A stretch of 13,876 nt of DNA from Erythrobacter sp. GTDB lineage: Bacteria; Pseudomonadota; Alphaproteobacteria; Sphingomonadales; Sphingomonadaceae. This document shows, in pieces, positions 7,310 to 13,876 of this stretch (the stretch's first letter is position 1; every line of letters starts with the position of its first letter). The stretch covers positions 1 through 13,876 of the forward strand of contig DMWU01000065.1 of the NCBI GenBank assembly GCA_003483125.1, given 5' to 3'. Below the pieces are notes generated by a model, which saw only the letters and a list, made by a program, of their open reading frames with translations, searched no databases and had not been told where the DNA came from. Position numbers and translations under genes: made by a program.

Positions 7310-7373
7310 CTTTCTCCAAAAAATTTGATGAATTGCTACGCGTTGGCGATGCCGCCCGCAAGCACGAGGTGGC

Positions 7374-7955
7374 CTATAGGTCCTCCGCCTTCATACGAAA
7401 GATTGGCGTATGCGGCTGGTAGCTCTCCATCTTGCCAAGGAGATCTTCAAGCTTGTCGGCATGGATCAGGATGCTCTGGTGGGCAGGGCGGACAAAGCCG
7501 ACTGCGCTCATCTTGGCATTGAACGCGATGAGGTCGTCATAGAAGCCAAAGGCGTTGAGCAGGCCAACGGGCTTGGTGTGATAGCCAAGCTGGGCCCAAC
7601 TAACCGCTTCCCATAATTCATCCATCGTGCCTACGCCGCCGGGAATGGTAATGAAGCCGTCTGACAGGTCGGTGAAGCGCTGTTTGCGCTCATGCATGCC
7701 CGTTACGGTATAGAGCTCTGTGCAATCATGGTTTGCGACTTCGCTATTGGCCAATGCCTCCGGAATAACGCCGATCACTTCGCCGCCCGCCTGCAATGCA
7801 CCCGATGCAACCGCGCCCATCAGGCCCAGCCTGCCGCCGCCATAGACTAGGCCGATATTGCGCGCGGCCAGCGCCATGCCTACCTGGCGGGCAAGTTCTA
7901 TGTAGCGTGGGTCTTGAGGGCTTGCTGAGCCACAATAGACTGCCAGGCGTTTCAT
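7374..7955 (-). CDS. LOG-family protein (TIGR00730), nucleoside 5'-monophosphate phosphoribohydrolase
   Basis: A 193-residue cytosolic Rossmann-fold enzyme of the LOG ("Lonely Guy") family. Its proven members release the base from nucleoside monophosphates, for example active cytokinin from its riboside phosphate, or free purine/pyrimidine base from AMP-like substrates. The defining motifs are intact: MHERK at 87-91 and PGGVGTMDE at 105-113 (the PGGxGTxxE signature). Earlier are CGSASP (8-13) and VYGGGRLGLMGAVASGAL (37-54), the phosphate-binding loop. The ATG overlaps the crtI stop as ATGA (7952-7955), with GGAG eight bases upstream, so it is translationally coupled to crtI. Whether it makes cytokinins here or salvages or detoxifies nucleotides cannot be told; LOG proteins are common in bacteria with no plant link. 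Confidence 0.92.
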   Translation of the reverse strand: MKRLAVYCGSASPQDPRYIELARQVGMALAARNIGLVYGGGRLGLMGAVASGALQAGGEVIGVIPEALANSEVANHDCTELYTVTGMHERKQRFTDLSDGFITIPGGVGTMDELWEAVSWAQLGYHTKPVGLLNAFGFYDDLIAFNAKMSAVGFVRPAHQSILIHADKLEDLLGKMESYQPHTPIFRMKAEDL

Positions 7956-9520
7956 CTAGCTTTCTCCAAATCCTTCAACATCAGTCCTGCGGTCACTTTC
8001 GCGCCCTGTATTACCGCTGATACGCCCGCACCGGGATGCGTGCCTGCACCCACGAGGTAAAGGTTTTCAATTCCTTCGTCGCGATTGTGCGGGCGGAAAT
8101 AGCCGCTTTGCGTCATGCCGCTTCCGAGGCTGAACGCACTACCCAAATATGCGTTTAAATCCATCGCAAAATCGCGCGGCGTGTAAGAAAATTTGGTGAC
8201 GATGCGTTCATGGATGTCGGGGATCAGTCGCCTGCTCACCTCGTCAAGGACACGTTGTTCGAGCATGGGGCCGATTGCTTCCCAGTCGAGCGCAAGCTTG
8301 CCCATATTGGCGACGGGCACCATTGCATAAAAGGTGCTCTTGCCATCCGGCGCCATGGCGGGATCGGTGACAGTGGGATGGTGGAGGTAGATAAGGAAAT
8401 CGGCAGGCAAGACGCCGTGTTGGTAAATATCCTCAATCAATCCCTGATATCGCGGGCCGAACAGCACCGAATGATGGGGTATACCCGGCCAAGCGCCTTC
8501 GATCCCGAAATGGGCAATGAACAATGACGGGCTGAATTCCTTGCGCGAAAGGGTGCGCGCATAATCCCCGCCACGCTTTGTGTGGGCCAAGAGATCGCGA
8601 TAGCAATGTATCAAGTCGGTGTTTGATGCGACCGCATCGAACCGTTCCTGCCAGCCGCTCTGCGATTCAACCTCTGTTGCGTACTTGCCCATCGTATGAA
8701 TACGCACCGCGGGGTCGTGCAGCCTGATTGTGCCGCCAATCCGTTCAAAATGCCGTACCATCGCCGAAATCAGCTTGCCGGTGCCGCCGCGCGGCCACCA
8801 AATACCATTGTCGCGCTCTTGCTTGATATATTGGAGAGCCATGGCGCCCTGCGCCATGGGATTGCCGCCGGCTAGCAGAGCGCGGCTGCTGAACGCCTGG
8901 CGCAGCTTTTCATCCTCGATATGCTTGGAAACGGACTTGTAGCAGCTGCGCCATGCCTGCCTTCGCGCCAATGCGGGCGTGGATTTAAGTGCAGTTCTGA
9001 GGTCGAAAGGGCCTGCCTTCTCTATCCCGTGTCGCTGCAATTCGAGCAGTTCCGCCGAATACTCCAGCAAATGTTCAAAGCCGGTGACGTCGACCGGATT
9101 GATCTTGGCGAGTTCGGCAGACAGAACCTCCGCATCGCCGGAATAGTCGAAACTGGTGCCGTCTTCCCAATGAAACCGGCAATAGGGCGAAACAGGCATG
9201 AGCTCGACGTCCTGTGCGAGGTCTTGCCCGGATTCCCGCCATAATTCGCGCAACGCACCGGGATCGCTGATCATTGTAGGTCCGGCATCGAAGGTGAATC
9301 CCTCGCGTTTCCAGTAATATGCCTGGCCACCTGGCTTGTCCCGCGCTTCGAGAATAGTGGTCGCGATTCCCGCCGATTGCAGTCTTATTGCCAGCGCAAG
9401 TCCGCCAAATCCCGCGCCGATCACGCATGCACGGCGCCCGGCATAGCGGGCCGGGTCGACGACCCTTCCTTCTGCGGAGAGATGCGGATTGAGCCGCGGG
9501 TTTTCGGTATTTTCGCTCAT
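7952..9520 (-). CDS. crtI: Phytoene desaturase (CrtI-type, lycopene-forming)
   Basis: FAD-dependent, membrane-associated desaturase that converts colourless phytoene to lycopene or neurosporene, the backbone of the carotenoids. It has 522 residues, slightly longer than the usual ~490-510, with about 30 extra at the N-terminus. The FAD-binding start is CVIGAGFGGLALAIRLQ (32-48). Next come GFTFDAGPTMISDPGALRELW, QAWRSCYKSVSKHIEDEKLRQAF, and RGGTGKLISAMVRHFERIGG. The C-terminal bacterial phytoene dehydrogenase signature is NLYLVGAGTHPGAG at 486-499. Two normally strict spots differ: RDKPGGQAY in place of RDKPGGRAY, and GVSAVIQGAK in place of the usual GIPGV-like loop. The start is the ATG at 9520 with a weak GGCAGG before it. 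It heads the minus-strand cluster and overlaps LOG by 4 nt; no crtB lies beside it. Confidence 0.93.
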   Translation of the reverse strand: MSENTENPRLNPHLSAEGRVVDPARYAGRRACVIGAGFGGLALAIRLQSAGIATTILEARDKPGGQAYYWKREGFTFDAGPTMISDPGALRELWRESGQDLAQDVELMPVSPYCRFHWEDGTSFDYSGDAEVLSAELAKINPVDVTGFEHLLEYSAELLELQRHGIEKAGPFDLRTALKSTPALARRQAWRSCYKSVSKHIEDEKLRQAFSSRALLAGGNPMAQGAMALQYIKQERDNGIWWPRGGTGKLISAMVRHFERIGGTIRLHDPAVRIHTMGKYATEVESQSGWQERFDAVASNTDLIHCYRDLLAHTKRGGDYARTLSRKEFSPSLFIAHFGIEGAWPGIPHHSVLFGPRYQGLIEDIYQHGVLPADFLIYLHHPTVTDPAMAPDGKSTFYAMVPVANMGKLALDWEAIGPMLEQRVLDEVSRRLIPDIHERIVTKFSYTPRDFAMDLNAYLGSAFSLGSGMTQSGYFRPHNRDEGIENLYLVGAGTHPGAGVSAVIQGAKVTAGLMLKDLEKAR

Positions 9521-9635
9521 CCTGCCAATGCACTAAGCGAGCTTGGGGAAAGGGGCAATCGGCTGGCGCTGTAATTATGGACGGTTGCACTGAAATCATT
9601 TTGCCAGCATCACGCGTGCAAAGGAGAGAGAACCT
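9521..9635. promoter_or_regulatory. Divergent control region between crtI and amidohydrolase
   Basis: These 115 bases lie between outward-facing genes and should hold the promoter of the crtI-led cluster and that of the exported hydrolases. A strong ribosome site, AAGGAGAG at 9621-9628, precedes the ATG at 9636. On the minus strand a TAATTA word near 9572-9577 could serve as a -10, but I find no well-spaced -35. I looked for the TGT-N12-ACA palindrome used by CrtJ/PpsR repressors and did not find it. Layout is the main support. Confidence 0.4.
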
Positions 9636-10910
9636 ATGCGCTTAAAGGGATTCCTGGCAGCGGCAGCTGCGTTAGTCGCCAGTCCTGTCCTGGCCGATAC
9701 CACCATCATCCATGCCAGTTCGGTGATTCCCGATGCCAGCGGCGAGGCGAGCGGGCCTGCGACGATTACGATCACCGACGGCCAGATCGTAAGTATTGAT
9801 GATGGTTGGTTGCCCACGCCGAAGGGCGCGACCATGGTCTATCTGGAAGGCAAGACAGTCTTGCCGGGCATGATCGACTTGCACACGCATTTGTCTGGCG
9901 ATCCCAGCGGTGAATTCTGGCGCTATGCGGTCAATTCACCCGAATGGTACACATTGGTGGGGGCGAAGAACGCTAGGCTGACCGCCTTGGCAGGCTTCAC
10001 TACTGTTCGTGACCTTGGCTCGCGTACAGACCAGGTTACGCAATCGTTGCGTCGCGCAACCCAGGACGGTTTGGTGCCGGGGCCACGCATCATCACAAGC
10101 GCGCGGACCATCTCGATCGTTGGTGGCCACGGGCAGCAAAATAATGGATTTAATCGCAAGGCTGGCGAGGCGCTTGATTCAGGCTTTACCTGTACAGGCC
10201 CCGTCGAATGTGCGGAGAAGGTGCGCTTTGCCTCAAAATACGGCGCTGACCTGATCAAAATCACCGCCACGGGCGGCGTTCTCAGCCAGCAGGGACGCGG
10301 GTTGGAGGCGCATTTCTCCGATGAGGAAATGCGCGCAATTGTCGAAACGGCTGAATCGCTGGGGCTCAAGGTAGCGGCACACGCTCATGGTGCACGTGGT
10401 ATCGAGGCGGCGGCACGTGCCGGTGTCCATACGATCGAGCACGGCACTTATATTGATGAGGCAGCAGCCAATGCCATGCGCGAAAACGGCACGACATTGG
10501 TGCCCACACTTATGGCCTTCCAGGGGATCAAGGATAACCTCGGCAAGGGCTTTTATACCCCCGTTGTCGAGGAAAAGATTCGTGCAGTTAGTGCCTATGC
10601 GGAGACGATTGTTGAGCGTGCACGCCAATGGGGTGTAAAAATCGCCTTTGGTACCGATGCGGGTGTGTTCCCGCACGGCGAAAATGCGGGTGAGCTCGCG
10701 CTGATGCGCAATGCTGGAATGTCAGACCGTGAAGTACTGGCTAGCGCGACAACTGACGCTGCGGCGATACTCGGCATGGAAGGTGAAATCGGGCGGCTTG
10801 CTGCAGGCTATTCAGCCGACATCATCGCGGTTGAGGGCAATCCTCTGAGCGATGTGACTGTGCTGGAAAATGTCGATTGGGTAATGGTCCGTGGGCGCGT
10901 TATCGAGTGA
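9636..10910 (+). CDS. Exported metal-dependent amidohydrolase (Xaa-Arg/Pro dipeptidase-like)
   Basis: A 424-residue periplasmic or secreted hydrolase. The signal peptide is MRLKGFLAAAAALVASPVLA, cleaved before Asp21. The binuclear amidohydrolase ligands are all visible: H83 and H85 (DLHTHL), the bridging carboxylated lysine K208 (DLIKITATGG), H249 (AAHAHG), H269 (IEHGT) and D341 (FGTDAG). The ISIVGGHG segment (159-166) and the TATGGVLS loop recall the Sgx9260/Cc2672 group of Caulobacter and metagenomic enzymes, which cut Xaa-Arg/Lys dipeptides and N-acyl derivatives; prolidase and imidazolonepropionase names are also given to these. The exact substrate is inference. A strong AGGAG stands nine bases before the ATG. 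Its TGA overlaps the GTG start of the next gene (GTGA). Both are exported, so they probably act together. Confidence 0.9.
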   Translation: MRLKGFLAAAAALVASPVLADTTIIHASSVIPDASGEASGPATITITDGQIVSIDDGWLPTPKGATMVYLEGKTVLPGMIDLHTHLSGDPSGEFWRYAVNSPEWYTLVGAKNARLTALAGFTTVRDLGSRTDQVTQSLRRATQDGLVPGPRIITSARTISIVGGHGQQNNGFNRKAGEALDSGFTCTGPVECAEKVRFASKYGADLIKITATGGVLSQQGRGLEAHFSDEEMRAIVETAESLGLKVAAHAHGARGIEAAARAGVHTIEHGTYIDEAAANAMRENGTTLVPTLMAFQGIKDNLGKGFYTPVVEEKIRAVSAYAETIVERARQWGVKIAFGTDAGVFPHGENAGELALMRNAGMSDREVLASATTDAAAILGMEGEIGRLAAGYSADIIAVEGNPLSDVTVLENVDWVMVRGRVIE

Positions 10911-11866
10911 GGACAGCGCTTTTCGTAATTGCTGGCGCTCTGGCCATTTCCTCGCTGCCGGTCGCCGCGCAAGAGCCATGCAAAGTTGAATTGCTGGTAT
11001 TGGGTGCCGGTCAAGATGCCGGCGCTCCGCAAATTGGCAATGCTGGTGATGAGGGGCCGCGCCTGCTGCCCTCTTCAATCGCTCTGATCGATCGTGAGGA
11101 GGGCAAGCGTTACCTTTTCGATGCAAGTCCCGCGATAACAGAGCAGCTGGCACTGTTCGATAGTGTCGAGCCACCTGCGCCGGGTTCCGAGGGGCGACTG
11201 GGGCTGGACGGTGTGTTCCTCACCCATGCGCATATGGGGCACTATCTGGGCCTTGCATGGCTTGGGTTTGAAGCTGCCGATCCCAAGGACATTCCTGTCT
11301 ACGCCATGCCGCGTATGGCTGAATTCCTGCGAACCAATGGGCCGTGGAGCCAGCTGGTCGAATTTGGGAACATCGAGCTTGTTAGTCTGCCTGCAAGTGA
11401 TGGGTTACAGGCGGTCGCAATATCGCCGGAACTGGTCGTCGTGCACCTACCCGTCCCGCATCGTGACGAGTTTTCCGAAACGGTTGGACTGGGCATAATC
11501 ACTCCTGAAATGAAGGCGCTTTATTTGCCTGATCTCGATAGCTGGGCGGAGTTGCAGGAGATGGGGGGTGGATCGCTGCAGGAATTCGTCGATTATTACG
11601 ACTACCTCTTCATTGATGCGACATTCTGGGATGATAACGAGCTGGGACGCGACATGTCGGCAATTCCGCACCCGCGTGTGAAAGCGACAATGGACAGTTT
11701 GCAGGATCTTTCGGCAGATCAGCGCGCAAAGGTCCATTTCATTCATTACAATCACAGTAACCCGATCCGCGATCCGCAAAGTGCAGAAAGCGCTGAAGTG
11801 GCGAAAAGGGGCTTCAATATCGCCCGGCGGGGCATGCGCCTGTGCCTCGACAGCCCAGATTCTTAG
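10907..11866 (+). CDS. Exported metallo-beta-lactamase-fold protein (PqqB-like)
   Basis: A 319-residue exported protein. I start it at the GTG at 10907, because GTGA overlaps the preceding stop and gives a clean signal peptide (MRTALFVIAGALAISSLPVAA, cleaved before Gln22). The track-like longer TTG start at 10877 would bury that signal. The fold is metallo-beta-lactamase: LLVLGAGQDAGAPQIG (29-44), LTHAHMGHYLG (105-115), VPHRDEFSETVG (183-194, H185), YLPDLDSW (206-213, D209/D211) and FIHYNHSNP (278-286, H280/H283). VPHR-EFSETVG and the late HYNHSNP are reminiscent of PqqB, but the rest is not that protein. The first metal motif reads H107-A-H109-M-G111-H112: glycine stands where HxHxDH enzymes have the Asp that binds the second zinc. 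Two cysteines, C25 and C313, could form a disulfide. The function is not known. Confidence 0.82.
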   Translation: MRTALFVIAGALAISSLPVAAQEPCKVELLVLGAGQDAGAPQIGNAGDEGPRLLPSSIALIDREEGKRYLFDASPAITEQLALFDSVEPPAPGSEGRLGLDGVFLTHAHMGHYLGLAWLGFEAADPKDIPVYAMPRMAEFLRTNGPWSQLVEFGNIELVSLPASDGLQAVAISPELVVVHLPVPHRDEFSETVGLGIITPEMKALYLPDLDSWAELQEMGGGSLQEFVDYYDYLFIDATFWDDNELGRDMSAIPHPRVKATMDSLQDLSADQRAKVHFIHYNHSNPIRDPQSAESAEVAKRGFNIARRGMRLCLDSPDS

Positions 11867-11900
11867 AATACCCCTATCGAGCTGGGATAGCCGTTCATCG

Positions 11901-11935
11901 CCTAGTGCTTGTTCCCTGCCATGGCCGAAACTAGG
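11901..11935. promoter_or_regulatory. Inverted repeat CCTAGT...ACTAGG before DUF885 gene
   Basis: The 108-base gap between the MBL gene and the next start contains a perfect 6-bp inverted repeat, CCTAGT at 11901-11906 and ACTAGG at 11930-11935, around a CCATGG palindrome. A second, weaker CTATC/GATAG pair lies about 15 bases before it. The spacing fits a dimeric regulator site more than a terminator, since no T-run follows. Six-base repeats occur by chance, so this is a candidate only. The downstream ribosome site is AGGGA near 11965-11968. Confidence 0.25.
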
Positions 11936-11974
11936 TCGGCATTCTGAAATTTAATGTCAATGCAGGGATAGATC

Positions 11975-13804
11975 ATGACTTTTACGCGTATCGCATTGCT
12001 GGCGACGGCCACATTCTCGCTCGCTTCAAGCCCGGCGCTTGCCGATCATCACGGTGGCGAATCTACCACAGCAACTGCCAGCGCCGAGCAGGCTGAAGGC
12101 GAAAAGCTACGCGCCTTGTTTGCGGATGCGGATGCGCGCGGCCTCGACCTCAGTCCGGTTGGACGGCTGTTCCGCGGCGATGATAGCCAGGCGGATCGCC
12201 TGGGCGATTTTCTCACTGATGGCCTGTTCCTGGCAGGTCGTACCGATACGCAGCTTAACCTTGCGCTTCTTTCGCAGATCGACCGCAGCAAGCTGAACGC
12301 TACCGATCAGCTGGCCTACGATGTGTTCAAATATAATGAGGAACAATCGCTAAAGGGCGCGAGTGATGAAATCCGCGCGTTAACCGAGGTGCGCCCGGTG
12401 AACCATTTCAGCGGGTTCCACACCTTCTATCCCAATTTCGCGAGCGGCAAGGGTGCCGCCCCATTCAGGACGCTTAAGAACTACGAAGACAACCTCTCGC
12501 GCCATGACGACTATATTGTCATCGGCGACCGGGCGATCAAGCGTTTCCGAGAAGGCATGGATAGCGGCGTTTTCGAAACCAAGTTGACTATCGGCAATGT
12601 GATTGAGCAGCTTACGATCCAGATCGAGATCCCTATCGAAGAATCCCAGTTCATGAGGCCGGTCAGCATGTTCCCTGAAGACTTCTCCGAAGAAGATAGG
12701 GAACGTTTGACCGCGGCCTATCGCGCAAAGACCGAAGAGATTTACGCCGCGCATGAGCGCATGCGTGACTTCCTGCGCGATGAATATATTGCGGTAGCGC
12801 GTGATAGCGTTGGCCTATCGCAGATGAAGGGCGGCGACACACTATATCAATTGCTGATCGAGCAAACGACGACTCTGCCCCTGACTGCCGATTACATTCA
12901 CGAACTGGGCCTTAGCGAGGTCGCCCGCGTGAAGGGCGAGTTGGAGAAGCTTAAAAAGGAAGTGGGTTTCGAAGGCACGCTGACCGAGTTCTTCGATTAT
13001 GTCCGCACCGATGCGCAGTTCAAGCCTGAGAGCCGCGAGGCGCTGACGCAAAGCTATTACGATATCGGCAAAGAGGTTGATGAGCGAATTGGTGAGTATT
13101 TCTCGCTCATGCCAAAGTCGGAGCTAGAAATCCGTCCCTATGATCCAGCGATCGAACAGTTCAGTGCCGGTGGCTCATACCAGGCCGGCACACCCGACGG
13201 CTCGCGTCCAGGCGTGTTCTATTTCAATGCCTATGACCTGCCCAGCCGCCTGACGACCGGCAATGTCACGCTGTACCTGCATGAAGGCGCGCCGGGTCAT
13301 CACTTCCAGATCAGCCTTGCGCGCGAGAATGAGGCTTTGCCTGCATTCATGCGTTTTGGCGGTACCACCGCCTTCGTCGAAGGCTGGGCGCTCTATGCAG
13401 AGACTCTAGGCTATGAAATGGGCTTCTTCGAAGATCCCTGGAACCGCTATGGCACGCTGCAGGACGAGCAAATGCGTGCCATGCGCCTAGTGGTTGATAC
13501 GGGGCTTCATGCCAAGGGCTGGACCCGCGAACAGGCTATTGATTTCATGCTGGAAAATTCAGGTATGACCCGCACGGAAGTGGTATCCGAAGTGGAACGC
13601 TACATTGCGATCCCTAGCCAGGCACTGGCTTACAAGATCGGCGCGCTCAAGATCCAAGAACTGCGCCAGCGTGCCTCGGATACGTTGGGCGACGATTTCG
13701 ATATGAAGGAATTCCACGCCCAGGTGCTGGGTACTGGCGGCCTGCCTCTAGCGGTACTCGAGCAGAAGATTGACCGCTGGATTGCCTCACAGCAGGGCGG
13801 CTAA
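11975..13804 (+). CDS. Exported DUF885 metallohydrolase
   Basis: A 609-residue exported protein of the DUF885 family, large proteins common in Sphingomonadales, Caulobacter and Xanthomonas that are predicted zinc peptidases. The signal peptide MTFTRIALLATATFSLASSPALA is followed by a His-rich mature start (DHHGG). The family metal motif LHEGAPGHHFQ is at 435-445: H436, E437 and H442/H443. The downstream FVEGWALYAE places E469 as a likely third ligand, in a gluzincin-like layout with the glutamate about 32 residues on. A conserved AGGSYQAGTPDGSRPGVFYFN stretch precedes it. The length is normal for the family. RBS AGGGA is six bases before the ATG at 11975. It lies 108 bases after the MBL gene, so it may have its own promoter; all three genes are exported metallohydrolases on the same strand. 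The substrate is unproven. Confidence 0.88.
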   Translation: MTFTRIALLATATFSLASSPALADHHGGESTTATASAEQAEGEKLRALFADADARGLDLSPVGRLFRGDDSQADRLGDFLTDGLFLAGRTDTQLNLALLSQIDRSKLNATDQLAYDVFKYNEEQSLKGASDEIRALTEVRPVNHFSGFHTFYPNFASGKGAAPFRTLKNYEDNLSRHDDYIVIGDRAIKRFREGMDSGVFETKLTIGNVIEQLTIQIEIPIEESQFMRPVSMFPEDFSEEDRERLTAAYRAKTEEIYAAHERMRDFLRDEYIAVARDSVGLSQMKGGDTLYQLLIEQTTTLPLTADYIHELGLSEVARVKGELEKLKKEVGFEGTLTEFFDYVRTDAQFKPESREALTQSYYDIGKEVDERIGEYFSLMPKSELEIRPYDPAIEQFSAGGSYQAGTPDGSRPGVFYFNAYDLPSRLTTGNVTLYLHEGAPGHHFQISLARENEALPAFMRFGGTTAFVEGWALYAETLGYEMGFFEDPWNRYGTLQDEQMRAMRLVVDTGLHAKGWTREQAIDFMLENSGMTRTEVVSEVERYIAIPSQALAYKIGALKIQELRQRASDTLGDDFDMKEFHAQVLGTGGLPLAVLEQKIDRWIASQQGG

Positions 13805-13825
13805 GCGCACCAACGAATTTTGTTG

Positions 13826-13864
13826 ATGGGCAGGCCCTGCTCGATACGGCAGGTGCCTGCCCAT
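13826..13864. terminator. Strong hairpin after the DUF885 gene
   Basis: A perfect 9-bp inverted repeat, ATGGGCAGG (13826-13834) and CCTGCCCAT (13856-13864), encloses a second perfect 5-bp pair, CCTGC (13836-13840) and GCAGG (13849-13853). The two stack with a small bulge. It begins 21 bases after the TAA stop, the right place for a transcription end, but neither side has a clear T-run, so it may be a factor-assisted or two-way terminator. The window ends 12 bases later. Confidence 0.5.
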
Positions 13865-13876
13865 GACTGATGACAT

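Noticed and set aside
7310..7373. Intrinsic terminator between LOG and the SnoaL-like gene
   Set aside because: There is a T6 run on the minus strand next to the ribosome site, but only short 4-bp stems before it and they are not adjacent to the T-run; I do not call a terminator.
9521..9635. CrtJ/PpsR repressor palindrome (TGT-N12-ACA) before crtI
   Set aside because: No pair with the right spacing is present, so photosynthesis-type control is not supported here.
10877..10906. TTG start for the MBL-fold gene
   Set aside because: The GTG at 10907 gives a standard signal peptide and a GTGA coupling; the extra ten residues would precede and spoil the signal.

Overview
The window looks like a chromosomal segment from an alphaproteobacterium, most likely Sphingomonadales and probably the Erythrobacteraceae. 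The basis is the moderately high GC, the CrtI-type carotenoid desaturase, the Bcr/CflA-like transporter, and the many exported hydrolases. This assignment is inference from gene content and remembered protein style, not from a marker gene. Ten protein genes and one 3' gene fragment are supported. I saw no tRNA, rRNA, CRISPR array, IS element or phage gene, and no gene-free stretch exceeds about 130 bases.

Layout. (1) Bases 1-782, plus strand: the end of 6-phosphogluconolactonase (pgl) overlaps a Nudix hydrolase. The Nudix stop codon interlocks with the stop of the convergent DNA polymerase IV gene (dinB, minus strand) in a single CTAG. (2) Bases 2018-3280, plus strand: a Bcr/CflA-type MFS drug efflux transporter, divergent from dinB. 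(3) Bases 3286-3408: a compact cassette of several perfect hairpins between convergent genes, which looks like a REP-like palindromic element or a two-way terminator. (4) Bases 3413-9520, minus strand: five tightly packed genes read in the order crtI (phytoene desaturase), a LOG-family nucleoside monophosphate phosphoribohydrolase, a secreted SnoaL/NTF2-like protein, an acyl-CoA carboxylase alpha subunit (biotin carboxylase plus biotin carrier), and its carboxyltransferase beta subunit. ATGA overlaps join crtI to LOG and alpha to beta. (5) Bases 9636-13804, plus strand, divergent from crtI: an exported amidohydrolase (Xaa-Arg/prolidase-like), an exported metallo-beta-lactamase-fold protein coupled to it by a GTGA overlap, and an exported DUF885 metallohydrolase. 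A strong hairpin follows the last gene.

How they fit together. The alpha/beta carboxylase pair should form one biotin enzyme making a malonyl-, methylmalonyl- or other carboxylated acyl-CoA. The beta subunit's substrate-selectivity position carries neither familiar residue, so the substrate is open. CrtI makes the coloured carotenoid backbone, but no crtB lies beside it. The three exported metallohydrolases suggest a periplasmic peptide or xenobiotic degradation function. Most of the window is ordinary core metabolism and repair. The parts worth a second look are the multi-hairpin cassette, the unusual gene mix of the minus-strand operon, the CrtI and MBL active-site departures, and the terminal hairpin.
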